64,000 bases of DNA from Nonomuraea thailandensis (GCF_024172165.1 NZ_JAMZEB010000002.1:4299501-4363500), one strand, 5' to 3'. Numbered from the stretch's first letter, positions 32,923 to 43,387 are shown. The notes: generated from the letters alone by a model not told the origin. Made by a program: numbers and translations.

Positions 32923-33726
32923 TCACCTCGCAGGCTGCGCCGCCGCCCGCAGGGCCAGCTCCGCCGCGACGAGCTCCTCGATCCGGCCGGGGTCGCCCCG
33001 GAGCCCGGGCACGCACACCACCTCGCCCGCGTCCAGAGCGGCGAGCGAGGCGTCCACGACCTCCTCCACCGGCATTCCGCCCTCCCGATGCACCGCCGGC
33101 TCCCGGCCCGGCACCGGCTCCGCCCCGCTGGTCAGGTGGAACTCGGTGGCGGTCAGCCCCGGGCACAACGCCTGCAGGCGCGGCGGGCCGCCGGCCAGCT
33201 CCGCCGCGAGCGTGCGGGTGAAGGTGAGCACGTACCCCTTGGTGCCGGCGTAGACGGCGCGCTGCGGCAGCGGCCCCGGTGGCAGGGAGCCGGCGAAGGC
33301 CAGCAGCGAGGCCACGTTGACCACGGCGCCGCGCCCCCGCCGCACCATGCCGGGCAGGGCGGCCCTGGTCAGCACGGTGAGGGCGACGACGTTGAGGTCG
33401 AGGACCTTGGCCATGAGGGAGGGGTCGAGTGCCCCGAACGGCCCGAAGCCGTTGATGCCCGCGTTGTTGAGCAGGAAGCCGACATCCCGCGCCGCCGCCC
33501 GCTCGGCCACCCGCGCCAGATCAGCGGGTACGGACAGGTCCGCCACCAGGGTCTCGACGGCCGTCCCCGTCTGCTCGCGCAACCGCCGCGCCAGGTCCTC
33601 CAGCCGATCGGCCCGCCGGGCGACCAGCACCGTGTCCCAGCCGAGCCCGGCCAGCCGCGCCGCGTACCGCGCCCCGATCCCCGAGGAGGCGCCCGTCACC
33701 ACGGCCGTGCCCCACACGTCCCCCAT
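32923..33726 (-). CDS. Short-chain dehydrogenase/reductase
   Basis: The 267-residue classical SDR has the cofactor motif 'TGASSGIG' (11-18), 'NNAG', the catalytic Ser in 'VVNVASLLAF', and Tyr/Lys in 'AVYAGTK'. Its arginines after the second strand ('ARRADRL') favour NADPH. GGAAGGTGG lies upstream of ATG 33726; an in-frame extension to 33762 is unlikely. It is divergent from the ABC-2 exporter operon. The substrate is unknown. Confidence 0.9.
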   Translation of the reverse strand: MGDVWGTAVVTGASSGIGARYAARLAGLGWDTVLVARRADRLEDLARRLREQTGTAVETLVADLSVPADLARVAERAAARDVGFLLNNAGINGFGPFGALDPSLMAKVLDLNVVALTVLTRAALPGMVRRGRGAVVNVASLLAFAGSLPPGPLPQRAVYAGTKGYVLTFTRTLAAELAGGPPRLQALCPGLTATEFHLTSGAEPVPGREPAVHREGGMPVEEVVDASLAALDAGEVVCVPGLRGDPGRIEELVAAELALRAAAQPAR

Positions 33727-33831
33727 GTCCGCCACCTTCCGTCTCTGCCCGTTACTACCCACCCCATGAGGGGCGGGGGGTCATCCGATCGGTGGATATC
33801 GGGGCAGGCCCGCGCCGAAGATCCTCGATGC

Positions 33832-34551
33832 ATGACAGTCATCGAGATCAACGACCTGCGCAAGAGCTACCAGGGCCGCCTGGCCGTGGACGGCGTCTCG
33901 CTCACGGTGGGACGCGGCGAGATCTTCGGGCTGGCCGGGCCCAACGGCGCGGGCAAGACGTCGGTCGTCGAGTGCGTGTCGGGGCTGCGGCGTCCCGACG
34001 GCGGCACCGTACGGGTGCTGGGCCTGGACCCGCACGGCGGCGACCGGCGCGCGCTCCAGCAGCGCATCGGCACGCAACTGCAGGTGGCGGCGCTGCCCGA
34101 CGGGATCAAGGTCGGCGAGGCGCTGCGCATGTACGCCTCCTTCTACGACGAGCCCGCCGACTGGCGGGCGCTCATGGACGAATGGGGCCTGACCGGCAGG
34201 AAGGGCAGCCGGTTCGCGGCGTTGTCCGGCGGGTGGAAGCAGCGGCTGTTCATCGCCCTGGCCCTGGTGGGCGACCCCGAGGTGGTCCTGCTCGACGAGC
34301 TGACCACAGGGCTGGACCCCGACGCCCGCCGGACCACCTGGGGTCTCGTCAGGGCCATGCGCGACCGCGGCGTGACGGTCGTCATGGTCACGCACTTCAT
34401 GGACGAGGCGGAAGCGCTCTGCGACCGCGTCGCGATCATCGACGCCGGCCGCGTGACCGCGGAGGGCACTCCCCGCGAGCTGATCGGCCGGGCGGGCGCG
34501 GCCTCCCTTGAGGACGCCTACTTCACTCTCACCGGAAGGGACCGGGCATGA
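33832..34551 (+). CDS. ABC-2 type exporter ATP-binding protein
   Basis: The 239-residue ATPase has Walker A 'GPNGAGKT', signature 'LSGGWKQRL' and Walker B 'VVLLDELTTGLDP', and the switch His in 'VTHFMDEAE'. It belongs to the drug/natural-product exporter (CcmA-like) class. ATG 33832 is the only reasonable start; the ribosome site is weak (GAAGA). The stop overlaps the permease start (ATGA), and the operon continues into a histidine kinase and response regulator, so it probably exports a compound sensed by that pair. Confidence 0.9.
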   Translation: MTVIEINDLRKSYQGRLAVDGVSLTVGRGEIFGLAGPNGAGKTSVVECVSGLRRPDGGTVRVLGLDPHGGDRRALQQRIGTQLQVAALPDGIKVGEALRMYASFYDEPADWRALMDEWGLTGRKGSRFAALSGGWKQRLFIALALVGDPEVVLLDELTTGLDPDARRTTWGLVRAMRDRGVTVVMVTHFMDEAEALCDRVAIIDAGRVTAEGTPRELIGRAGAASLEDAYFTLTGRDRA

Positions 34552-35273
34552 AGGGCTTCGGTAACGTCGTCGCCGTCGAGCTCAAGCTGGGCCTGCGCGA
34601 CCCCATGTCGGCCTTCTTCGCGCTGGCCTTCCCGCTGATCATGTTGTGGGTCAAGCTGCGCGGCGGGAACAAGCCGCTGTCCAGCGGGGTGCCGCTGGTG
34701 GACGCCACCGTCCCCATGCTGGCCGCCTTCGTCATCGGGCTGGCCACCCTGGTGGTCCTGCCCGCCACGCTGGCCGGATACAGGGAGCGCGGCGTGCTGA
34801 GGCGGCTGCGCGCCACCCCGGCCGCGCCCGGGATGTTGTTCGGCGCGCAGTGGATCGCCCACATGCTGCTGGCGGTGGCGGGCACGGCGCTGATCGTGCT
34901 CACCGGCTTCCTGGGGTACGGGCTGGCGGCGCCCGCGAGCCCGGCCGGCGTGCTCCTGGCATGGCTGCTCGGTGCGCTGAGCCTGGGCGCCATCGGCCTC
35001 CTGCTGGGCGCGCTCGTGCCCACCGGGCGGGCGGCGACCGTGATCGGGCTCGGGCTGTTCTTCCCCATGGTGTTCCTGTCGGGGGCCGTGATCCCGCGCG
35101 AGACGATGTCGGGCTCCATGCGCGCGATCGGTGACCTCATGCCGATGGCGCCCGCGGTCCAGGCGATGCGCGACGGCTGGGCGGGCGCTCCCGCCTCGGC
35201 GGCTACGCTGGGGATCATGGTCGCGATCGCGGTGGTGGCGGGCGGCGTCGCGCTGAGGGCGTACCGATGGTGA
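34548..35273 (+). CDS. ABC-2 type exporter permease
   Basis: The 241-residue integral membrane protein has about six hydrophobic segments and the ABC-2 hallmark 'ERGVLRRLRATP' after the second segment, plus 'VIPRETMSG' before the last. It forms the channel for the ATPase encoded just upstream, with which it overlaps by 4 bp. Its own stop overlaps the histidine kinase start by 7 bp, indicating tight translational coupling. Confidence 0.9.
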   Translation: MKGFGNVVAVELKLGLRDPMSAFFALAFPLIMLWVKLRGGNKPLSSGVPLVDATVPMLAAFVIGLATLVVLPATLAGYRERGVLRRLRATPAAPGMLFGAQWIAHMLLAVAGTALIVLTGFLGYGLAAPASPAGVLLAWLLGALSLGAIGLLLGALVPTGRAATVIGLGLFFPMVFLSGAVIPRETMSGSMRAIGDLMPMAPAVQAMRDGWAGAPASAATLGIMVAIAVVAGGVALRAYRW

Positions 35274-36436
35274 CGCCCCAGCGCTGGGAGCGGGCCCTGG
35301 CGGCGCTGCCGTACCTGCTCGTCCTGCTGCCCGCGCTCTTCTCCCTGCTGCGCGAGTGGCGGCCGGAGGTGCTGGCCCTGGCGCTGTTCGCAGCGGCCTG
35401 GCACTGGCTGGTCGTGACCGCGCACCCCGCCTGGGCCGCCCGGCGCTGGGTGGTGATCGTCTACTTCGCCGTGCTGCTCGCCGCGATCGCGGCGCTGGTC
35501 AGGATCGACACGGTGTTCACGGTGACAGGTGTGGGGACGTTCCTGCAGTGCTTCGCCCTGCTGCCGGGCCTGTGGGCGTACGCCGGGGTGGCGGTGACGG
35601 TCGGCGTGCTCGTCGCCGCCCGTCCCGCCGACGGCCGGCCCCCCGTGGAACTGCTCGCCTCCTTCGTCGTGGGCGTGCTGATCTCCTGCATGGCCGGCCT
35701 GGTCTTCCAGACCGTCTCCGAGCAGAACGAGCGGCTCAGGCGCACCACCGCCGAATTGGCAGCGCTGGCGGAGGAGAACGCCGGTCTCCAGGCCCAGCTC
35801 CTGACCCAGGCCCGCGAGGCCGGCGTGCTCGGCGAGCGCCAGCGGATGGCCAGGGAGATCCACGACACCATCGCGCAGGGCCTGACCGCGATCCTCACCC
35901 AGCTCGAAGCCCTCGGCGACGTGCCGGGGGCCGGTGAGCGGCTGGCGACCGTACGGGGTCTGGCCAGGGAGAGCCTGGCCGAGGCGCGCCGCTCGGTGCA
36001 CGCGCTGCGCCCCGTGCCGCTGGAGGGGACGCCGGGGTTCGCCGCCGCCCTGAGCGGGGTGGCCGGGCGGTGGTCGCGGGTCTCGGGCGTGCCCGCCACC
36101 GTGTCCGTCACCGGAGACGCCCGGCCGTTGCACGCCGAGGTGGAGACGACGCTGTTACGGGTGGCGCAGGAGGCGCTGGCCAACGTGGCCAGGCACGCCT
36201 CGGCCGGCCGGGTGGTCCTGACGTTGTCGTACATGGACGACGTGGTCGCCCTGGACGTACGCGACGACGGGGCCGGCTTCGTCCACGAGCCGGGGCGGTC
36301 GAGCGGCTTCGGGCTCGTCGGGATGCGCCAGCGCGTGATCCGGCTGGCCGGCAGCTTCGAGATCGAGACCGCCCCCGGTCAGGGCACCGGGATCTCCGCC
36401 ACCGTTCCCGCCATCCCCGCCGCCGCGAGGTCGTGA
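35267..36436 (+). CDS. Sensor histidine kinase (NarL-partner, HisKA_3 type)
   Basis: The 389-residue membrane kinase has an N-terminal block of about five hydrophobic segments (residues 10-150), a coiled linker, the HisKA_3 dimerisation motif 'RMAREIHDTIAQGL' with phosphoacceptor His199, and a C-terminal ATPase domain ('ALANVARHASA', 'VRDDGAGF', 'GFGLVGMRQR'). No extracellular sensor domain is obvious, so it likely senses signals within the membrane, as kinases paired with ABC exporters often do. It overlaps the permease gene and is followed 3 bp later by its response regulator. Confidence 0.9.
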   Translation: MVTPQRWERALAALPYLLVLLPALFSLLREWRPEVLALALFAAAWHWLVVTAHPAWAARRWVVIVYFAVLLAAIAALVRIDTVFTVTGVGTFLQCFALLPGLWAYAGVAVTVGVLVAARPADGRPPVELLASFVVGVLISCMAGLVFQTVSEQNERLRRTTAELAALAEENAGLQAQLLTQAREAGVLGERQRMAREIHDTIAQGLTAILTQLEALGDVPGAGERLATVRGLARESLAEARRSVHALRPVPLEGTPGFAAALSGVAGRWSRVSGVPATVSVTGDARPLHAEVETTLLRVAQEALANVARHASAGRVVLTLSYMDDVVALDVRDDGAGFVHEPGRSSGFGLVGMRQRVIRLAGSFEIETAPGQGTGISATVPAIPAAARS

Positions 36437-36439
36437 GCC

Positions 36440-37075
36440 ATGCCGATTCGCCTGATCATCGTGGACGACCATCCGATCGTCCGCGACGGCCTGCGCGGGA
36501 TCTTCGAGACCGGCGACTTCGAGGTGGTGGGCGAGGCGGCCGACGGCCCCGAGGCGCTGGCGGTGGCCCTGCGCACCGGCCCCGACGTGGTGCTCCTCGA
36601 CCTGCGCATGCCGGGGATGGGCGGGGTCGAGGTGATCCGCCACCTGCGCGAGCGGCAGCCCGGCGTGCGGGTGCTGGTCGTGACCACGTTCGACGACGAC
36701 GCCGACGTGCTGCCCGCGATCGAGCAGGGGGCCACCGGCTACGTGCTCAAGGACACTCCGCGCGACGAGCTGCGGCGGGCGGTGGTGGCCGCGGCCCGCG
36801 GCGAGACGGTCCTGTCGCCCACGGTGGCCGGCGTCCTGAGCCAGAAGGCGCGCCAGGCCCCGCGCCGGGCGTTGAGCCCCCGGGAGGAGGAGGTGCTGGC
36901 CCTCATCGCCAGGGGGGCGACCAACCGGGAGATCGCCGCGAGGTTGTTCATCACGGAGGCGACGGTGAAGACGCATCTGCTGCACGTCTTCGCCAAGCTG
37001 GAGGTGAAGGACCGGGCGGCGGCGGTCGCGGCGGCGTACGAGAGCGGCCTGCTCAAGCCGTCCTCCCGAGGCTGA
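36440..37075 (+). CDS. NarL/LuxR-type response regulator
   Basis: The 211-residue protein has a receiver domain with phosphoacceptor Asp54 ('VVLLDLRMPG') and a C-terminal LuxR-type HTH (about 145-205: 'LSPREEEVLALIARGATNRE', 'LFITEATVKTHLLHVFAKL'). It is the output partner of the kinase immediately upstream and probably activates the exporter operon itself. Spacing of 3 bp and the operon layout support pairing. Confidence 0.92.
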   Translation: MPIRLIIVDDHPIVRDGLRGIFETGDFEVVGEAADGPEALAVALRTGPDVVLLDLRMPGMGGVEVIRHLRERQPGVRVLVVTTFDDDADVLPAIEQGATGYVLKDTPRDELRRAVVAAARGETVLSPTVAGVLSQKARQAPRRALSPREEEVLALIARGATNREIAARLFITEATVKTHLLHVFAKLEVKDRAAAVAAAYESGLLKPSSRG

Positions 37076-37205
37076 CGCGGCCACTCACCCGCACGGAAAT
37101 CTCCGCATGATTACTCACAGTGACGGGCATAACACTTCTCGTCCCGAAGAGGGGCTACTCGATCAGAAAAATGCCCACATGTCGGGAGAAGTGGAGACAT
37201 CGGCG
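37076..37205 (+). promoter_or_regulatory. Upstream region of the L,D-transpeptidase gene
   Basis: No separate gene seen. The segment is less GC-rich than its surroundings, as promoters here tend to be, and GGAGA lies eight bases before ATG 37206. No clear palindrome was found. Confidence 0.35.
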
Positions 37206-38387
37206 ATGCGGAACACCGGCACCATTCTCATCAGCGGCTGCGCCGTGGGGCTGCTCCTGGCCGCCGGATGCGCCTCGGCCCCCTCCACCAGCCCCCCGGC
37301 GAAGCAGCAGATGCCCGCACTGCCGCCCAAGCTGACGATCACGCCGGTCGACGGCGCGAAGAGGGTCCCGCCGGACATCGGGATCGGCGTCAGGGTCACC
37401 GACGGCAAGGTCACCGCGCTGGTCGTCGCCGACGCCAAGGGGCACAAGGTCAGCGGGACCCTGGGCGCCGACGGTACGTGGCGGCCCAGGTGGCCGCTGA
37501 AGCCGTCCACGGAGTACACGGTGCGGGCGCAGGCCACCGGCGCGGACGGCAGACAGGTGGTCACGAGGCGGGCCGCGTTCACCACGCTCAAGCCGAGGCA
37601 GGTGCTGGAGACCGGCATGTCGCCGCTGAACGGCGAGAAGGTCGGCGTCGGCATGCCGATCCAGCTCCTGCTGTCGAAGCCGGTGACCGGGCAGCAGGAC
37701 CGGGCCGCGGTCGAGCGGTCGCTCACCGTCGAGATGTCCAAGCCGGTCGAGGGCGCCTGGAGCTGGGTGAGCGACCGGGAGGTGCAGTTCCGGCCGCGCG
37801 AGTACTGGCCCGCCGGCCAGCGGGTCACGGTGGTCGCCCATCTGGCCGGACTGCGGATCGGGCAGAACCTGTGGGGCGCCAAGGATCGTACGGTGACGTT
37901 CAGCGTCGGCCAGGAGCACATCACCACGATCCGCAACAAGGCCCATCGGGCGGTCGTGCGCAAGAACGGCGAGGTCGTCAGGACCATCCCGGTCAGCCTG
38001 GGCAAGCGGGGCTTCGAGAGCTACTCCGGCACCATGATCGCCCAGGAGAAGGCGGCCGACTTCCTCATGGACTCGGCCACCGTCGGCATGCCGGGCGAGT
38101 ACCTGCATCACACCAAGTGGAACGTCCGGATGACCTACAGCGGCATGTTCTTCCACGCCGCGCCGTGGTCGACGGGCGCGCAGGGCCGCCGCAACGTCAG
38201 CCACGGATGCGTGAACGCCAGCATGGACAACGCCCGCTGGTTCTACAACTTCACCCGGCGGGGCGACATCATCGAGGTCACGGGGACCTCGCGCCGGCTC
38301 AGGTTCGGCAACGGGCCGACGCCCTGGGCCAAGTCGTGGCAGGAGTGGCTGGCGGGCAGCGCCCTCGGCACCTCGACCGACGCCTGA
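37206..38387 (+). CDS. L,D-transpeptidase lipoprotein with Ig-like domains
   Basis: The 393-residue precursor has a lipoprotein signal ending LLAAGC (Cys22), two Ig-like domains (about 45-130 and 135-245), and a C-terminal YkuD catalytic domain with 'HTKWNVRMTYSGMFFHAAPW' and 'SHGCVNAS' (His333, nucleophile Cys335). It matches actinobacterial LdtMt2-like enzymes that make 3-3 cross-links in peptidoglycan and resist most beta-lactams. ATG 37206 gives a proper signal; upstream ATGs (37107, 37182) would bury it. It stands as a single gene. Confidence 0.93.
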   Translation: MRNTGTILISGCAVGLLLAAGCASAPSTSPPAKQQMPALPPKLTITPVDGAKRVPPDIGIGVRVTDGKVTALVVADAKGHKVSGTLGADGTWRPRWPLKPSTEYTVRAQATGADGRQVVTRRAAFTTLKPRQVLETGMSPLNGEKVGVGMPIQLLLSKPVTGQQDRAAVERSLTVEMSKPVEGAWSWVSDREVQFRPREYWPAGQRVTVVAHLAGLRIGQNLWGAKDRTVTFSVGQEHITTIRNKAHRAVVRKNGEVVRTIPVSLGKRGFESYSGTMIAQEKAADFLMDSATVGMPGEYLHHTKWNVRMTYSGMFFHAAPWSTGAQGRRNVSHGCVNASMDNARWFYNFTRRGDIIEVTGTSRRLRFGNGPTPWAKSWQEWLAGSALGTSTDA

Positions 38388-38502
38388 GCGTCCGCCCCGG
38401 CGTCAGGAGCGGACAAGCCCGCGGCGTCTGGAAGGCTGCGGCCGTGAGGCGCGGACACCCGGGCGCCGGGCGGGCGACGGGCGTTTCTCGCGCCGGGGCG
38501 CG

Positions 38503-39534
38503 TCACGCCGGGATGAGGCGCACCAGCGAGTCGCGCAGCCGGGCGTGGCGCGTGCTCATGACGCGGTGCAGGGCGCGCGAGCCGAAGGCGACGCGCTGGG
38601 CGTCGCGGCGGCGCTCGGCGTCGTACGCGCGCAGGGCCGCCGGCAGGCCGTCCCGGCCGCGGGCGGCGACGGCCCTGGTGAGCGCCTCGGCGTCGAGGAT
38701 CGCGGTGCAGGCGCCCTGGCCGAGGTTCGGGGTCATGGCGTGGGCGGCGTCGCCGACCAGGGCCGTCCTGCCGCCGTGGACGAACGCGGGCAGCGCCGGG
38801 TACAGGTGGCGCATCTCGTAGCGGATCCAGGAGCCGGGGTCGGTGGCGGACAGGATGCGCGGGATCGGGTCGTGCCAGCCGGTGAACAGCTCGCGCAGCT
38901 CCGTGGCGGTGGTGGCCTCGGGGACGGCGGCGTACCAGTTGGTGCGGCCCGGCTCGATCGGGGTCATGCCGAAGAACCGGCCGCGGCCCCACGTCTCGCC
39001 GTACACGCCGGTCTCGAAGCCGGCGATGCCGATCCAGGTGACGGTGCCGACGTGGCGGGGGCGGCTGCGCCCGCCGAACGCGGCTGCGCGCACCGCGCTG
39101 TTGATGCCGTCGGCGCCCACCACCAGGTCGTGCTCGGCCGCCAGCGCGGCGACGTCCGTGACGTCGTGCCCGTAGCGGACCGGCACGTCGAGTGCCGCGA
39201 TCAGCGCGTCGAGCAGGTACGGCCGCGAGATCAGCAGCTCGGGGCGGCCGGCCCGGCGCTCGATGCGCTCCAGCGGCAGCCGCGCCAGCACCGCGCCGCT
39301 CGGGCTGCGGATCAGCCCGTCCCGGTACGGCAGCGCCCGCGCGCGGAACGCCTCGCCGACGCCGAGCCGGTCGAGCGCGGCCTGCGCGGTGGGGTGGATG
39401 CCGAACGCCGTGCCGTAGCGCTCCAGGGTTTCCCGCCGGTCCAGGACCGTCACCCGCCAGCCGGCGCGGCGCAGCCCGATGGCCGTCGCCAGCCCGCCCA
39501 CACCCGCACCCACCACTGCCGCCGAACCCGTCAT
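38503..39534 (-). CDS. FAD-dependent monooxygenase
   Basis: The 343-residue flavoprotein has the FAD motifs 'AAVVGAGVGGLATAIGLRRA' (N-terminus), 'VVGADGINSAVR' (DG motif) and 'LVGDAAHAMTPNLGQGACTA' (GD motif), as in group A aromatic hydroxylases and salicylate/tetracycline monooxygenase relatives. It would insert oxygen using NAD(P)H. GGAGG lies upstream of ATG 39534. It is divergent from a TetR gene with a perfect palindrome between them, so it is probably induced by its substrate. Confidence 0.9.
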   Translation of the reverse strand: MTGSAAVVGAGVGGLATAIGLRRAGWRVTVLDRRETLERYGTAFGIHPTAQAALDRLGVGEAFRARALPYRDGLIRSPSGAVLARLPLERIERRAGRPELLISRPYLLDALIAALDVPVRYGHDVTDVAALAAEHDLVVGADGINSAVRAAAFGGRSRPRHVGTVTWIGIAGFETGVYGETWGRGRFFGMTPIEPGRTNWYAAVPEATTATELRELFTGWHDPIPRILSATDPGSWIRYEMRHLYPALPAFVHGGRTALVGDAAHAMTPNLGQGACTAILDAEALTRAVAARGRDGLPAALRAYDAERRRDAQRVAFGSRALHRVMSTRHARLRDSLVRLIPA

Positions 39535-39567
39535 GTCGTCCTCCGTCCACGAACCAGCCACCACAAC

Positions 39568-39579
39568 TGTGGTACCACA
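39568..39579. promoter_or_regulatory. Palindromic operator between monooxygenase and TetR genes
   Basis: TGTGGTACCACA is a perfect 12-bp palindrome in the 56-bp divergent region, 11 bp upstream of the TetR start. Confidence 0.6.
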
Positions 39580-39590
39580 TCCAGGGTACG

Positions 39591-40172
39591 ATGGCGAGCG
39601 TGGGGAATCCGGACAGGCGTGACCGGCTGCGTGACGCGGCGATCGAGGTGCTGGCCGAGCAGGGCGGGCGCGGGCTGACGCACCGCGCGGTGGACGGCGC
39701 CGCCGGCGTGCCGCCGGGCACGGCGAAGAACTACTTCCCCACGCGGCAGGCGCTGCTGCGGGCGATCGCCGAGCGGTGCGTGGAGCTCTACCGGGAGATT
39801 CCCGCGCCGGCGCCGCTCGGGCGGGAGGGGCTGGCGGGCATGATGGCCGCGCTGCTGTCGGACGTGGCGGGGCCGGGGCGCAACCGGATGCTGGCCTACC
39901 TGGAGTTGCAGGCGGAGGCGTCCCGGTCGCCGTGGCTGGCGCCCCTCGTGGACACGATCGCGGCCGCCGACTTCGCGGCCTTCGAGCAGGCCCAGCGGTC
40001 GGCCGGGCTGCCCGTCACCCGGCAGCGCGCCGCCGCCGTGACGCTGGCGCTGCACGCGGCGATCCCGCACCTGCTGGCGGGCGGCTCCGGCACGCTGGCC
40101 GCCGCGGGGCTCGACGACCTCGAGCGCTTCGCCCACGACCTCCTGGAGTCGGTGTACGGCACGCCCGGCTGA
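39591..40172 (+). CDS. TetR-family regulator
   Basis: The 193-residue protein has an HTH at about residues 27-48 ('LTHRAVDGAAGVPPGTAKNY') and a helical C-terminal ligand domain. It likely represses the divergent FAD monooxygenase gene through the palindrome at 39568-39579. No strong ribosome site precedes ATG 39591, so a very short or absent leader is possible. A long in-frame extension upstream is an artefact of the opposite gene. Confidence 0.88.
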   Translation: MASVGNPDRRDRLRDAAIEVLAEQGGRGLTHRAVDGAAGVPPGTAKNYFPTRQALLRAIAERCVELYREIPAPAPLGREGLAGMMAALLSDVAGPGRNRMLAYLELQAEASRSPWLAPLVDTIAAADFAAFEQAQRSAGLPVTRQRAAAVTLALHAAIPHLLAGGSGTLAAAGLDDLERFAHDLLESVYGTPG

Positions 40173-40291
40173 CCCGCCACCTCACCGTGCCGCGCGGGCC
40201 ATGGGCTCCAGGGCGACGGCGTGCGGCCCGGACGGCGCTGGAGGAACCTGCCGTGGCCGGGCCGCATGCCGCGTCGTGAGAGGGGCGCGCC

Positions 40292-40936
40292 TCAGGAGCG
40301 CAGGACCGCGAACAGCCCCCGTGCGCGGGTGCCGTCCGGCAGCCCCCAGGAGCCCGCGAGGTGCCCGGCGGCTCCCGCCGGGAGGGCCGGCTCGCCATCT
40401 CCGGCGGGCGTCAGGACCCGGTGCAGCCGCAGGGCGGCACCGCCAGGCGCGGGCAGTTCGGTGCCCTCGCGGTCGTCGACGGCGGCGGAGAACCCCGCCG
40501 GCCCGGCCCCGGCACAGGAGCGGGTGACGTCCCGGTCGGGGGTGTCGCTGGTGCTCTGGTCCTGGGCCTGGACACGGCCCCCGATCAGACCGGCCAGCTC
40601 GGCGAGCAGCACCGGGTCGTGGCAGCCGTCGTAGGCCCAGCGCCGCCCCAGCACGCCGTGCTCCATGGTGCCGACGAGGGCGTGCTCCGCCCCGTCGAGC
40701 GGAGCGCCCCGGTAGGTGAGCGGCACCAGGTAGGACGTCGGCTCGGCGCCGGAGGTGTCGCTGACGATCAGGAACTCCATCCCGACCTCGCCCGCGGGGT
40801 CGTCGAGCCGGAAGCCGCCGGCCTTGGCCAGCTCCGGGCCACCCGCGCCGCCGTGGTACCACGGCCGGGACGGGAGCCAGGAGGTGAGCAGCTCCAGCTT
40901 GGTCGGCTTGAGGACAGTGTGGTGGATGACGGCCAT
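40292..40936 (-). CDS. Maltokinase N-terminal cap-like protein
   Basis: The 214-residue protein matches the maltokinase N-terminal cap-like domain: 'MAVIHHTVLKPTKLELL', 'ELAKAGGFRLDDPAGEVG', 'YLVPLTYRGAPL', 'EHGVLGRRWAYDGCHDPV'. The kinase domain of maltokinase (Mak) is absent, so it is a stand-alone cap relative. Such proteins occur widely in actinomycetes without a proven function; a link to alpha-glucan metabolism is only suggestive. AGGGGGAGAA lies eight bases before ATG 40936. It follows the ABC-2 permease on the same strand with a 34-bp gap. Confidence 0.82.
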   Translation of the reverse strand: MAVIHHTVLKPTKLELLTSWLPSRPWYHGGAGGPELAKAGGFRLDDPAGEVGMEFLIVSDTSGAEPTSYLVPLTYRGAPLDGAEHALVGTMEHGVLGRRWAYDGCHDPVLLAELAGLIGGRVQAQDQSTSDTPDRDVTRSCAGAGPAGFSAAVDDREGTELPAPGGAALRLHRVLTPAGDGEPALPAGAAGHLAGSWGLPDGTRARGLFAVLRS

Positions 40937-40970
40937 GCCGAAGGTTCTCCCCCTTGAGCGCGTACGATCT

Positions 40971-42622
40971 TCACATCTTCGCATCCGCCCGCACGGACGC
41001 TCGCAGGACGCCGGCGTCACCCGCGGCCATCGCGTCGAGCAGGGCGGTGCCGCGCTGCCTGAGCAGGCGCACGGCCAGCCCGGGGATCGCGTACAGGACG
41101 GCGGCGGCCAGGAGGACGGCGACGAGGGCGCTCACCCACCACGGACCGCCGGCGACGCCGGGCAGGACCGCGGCCAGCAGGGTCACCGGGAAGATCGTCA
41201 TCTGGCCGCCGGTCGGATCGCCCGCCTGCTGGCCGGGGTGGACGCGGGCGCGGGCGTCGGCGCCCACGGCCGGCATGAGGAGCGCGAGCAGCGGCGCCGT
41301 GGCGCATCCGGTGGCGGCCGCGGCGACGGCGCCGCCGATGGCGGCCTGCCCCACGGGTGAGCCGGTCGCGAGCTGCAACCCGGCGGCCAGCACGACGGAC
41401 GGCAGGCCGAACAGCAGCGCCCAGGCCGCCATGCGCCCGCGCACATCGGCCTTGAGCGCGCCCGGAGTGGTGAGGAGCTGCCACAGGGCCGTGCCGTCCA
41501 GGGCATAGGTGTTGATCGCGGCCATCGCGCCGAACACGGCGGCCGCGGGCCCCACCAGGGGCACCGCCCAGCTCCAGCCGGTGAACGCGATGATGGCCGC
41601 CATCAGCAGCGGCGTCAGCCAGGCGGTGCGCAGCTCCACGCCGCGCGCCGGATCCCGCAGCCAGGTGGCCAGCTCCCGGGCGACGACCGCGGACACCTGC
41701 GGGGTGGCGAACGGCACAGCCGTCCCGCCTCGTGCCCCGGCGGGCCGTCGCGGGGCCGCGAACGGCACAGCCGTCCCGCCGCGTGACCCGGCGGACAGTC
41801 GCGGGCTCGCCCGGCGAGGCGCCCGGCGCAGGGCGCGCGCCGTCAGCGCGATCCACACCGCCTGCGATCCGGCGCCCACGGCCAGCAACGCCGCGAGCGG
41901 CAGCAGGATCGCACCGGGGTGCGCCCCGTCGCGGGCGGCGGCCACCGCGCCGTACCCCCAGCCGGTGGGCAGGGCGGCGAGCACGCCGATCACCGGCTCG
42001 GGCAGCCGCCCCAGCGTGGGCACGACCAGGGCGGTGTCCCCCTCGCCGAGGCGCGGCAGCAGCCAGGCCGCGATCGGCACCCAGCCGGCGAACGACAGCG
42101 CGAGCATGATCGCGGTCTGCACGGAGGCCAGCGTCATCCCGGCCCTGGTCTGCAGCAGCCGGCCCGCCAGCGCCGCGGTCGTCTTGCCCGCCCAGATGAG
42201 CAGGTACAGCTGCGCCGGCACCGCGGCCACGGCCACCGCGACGGCCGCCGGGCCGCCGGGCGCGGCCAGCACCATGAGGGACGACAGGCACGCCAGCGTG
42301 ATCAGCGGGCCGACGCCGAGCAGCTCCGTCCATGACAGGGCCCGCGCCAGCCGCCACGACGGGATCGGGTAGCCGCGCAGCCATTCGCGCGAGATGACGG
42401 ACGGGTCGTGCCGGGGCTGGGCCAGCGGCCCGAACAGCCACATGCCGCCCCACACGGTGATCGCGGCCACGATCCAGCCCTCGTGGATCGCGCCGCGGCC
42501 GGCCAGGAACGCACCGGCGACCACCAGGGCGGCCAGCACCAGCCCGGCCACCAGGCTGAAGCCGCGCTCGTTGTGCGGGCCGTTGCGGAACAGGCGCAGC
42601 TTGAGCGCGAACAGGGTGCGGG

Positions 42623-42626
<4 letters not shown>
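40971..42626 (-). CDS. ABC-2 type transporter permease (large)
   Basis: The 551-residue integral membrane protein has a dozen or so hydrophobic segments and a basic middle loop that contains a 51-bp in-frame duplication (GGTAVPFA repeats, about residues 275-308). It is co-transcribed with the ATPase upstream (ATGA overlap at 42623-42626), so the two form an exporter. The start ATG 42626 is set by that overlap; GTG 42635 is in frame but less likely. The substrate is unknown; a nearby TetR suggests an inducible exporter. Confidence 0.85.
41707..41808 (-). repeat. 51-bp tandem duplication in the ABC-2 permease gene
   Basis: Two 51-bp units (41707-41757 and 41758-41808) share an identical 23-base core beginning GCGAACGGCACAGCCG. 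They encode a 17-residue repeat in a cytoplasmic loop and keep the frame. Confidence 0.88.
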
Positions 42627-43387
<761 letters not shown>

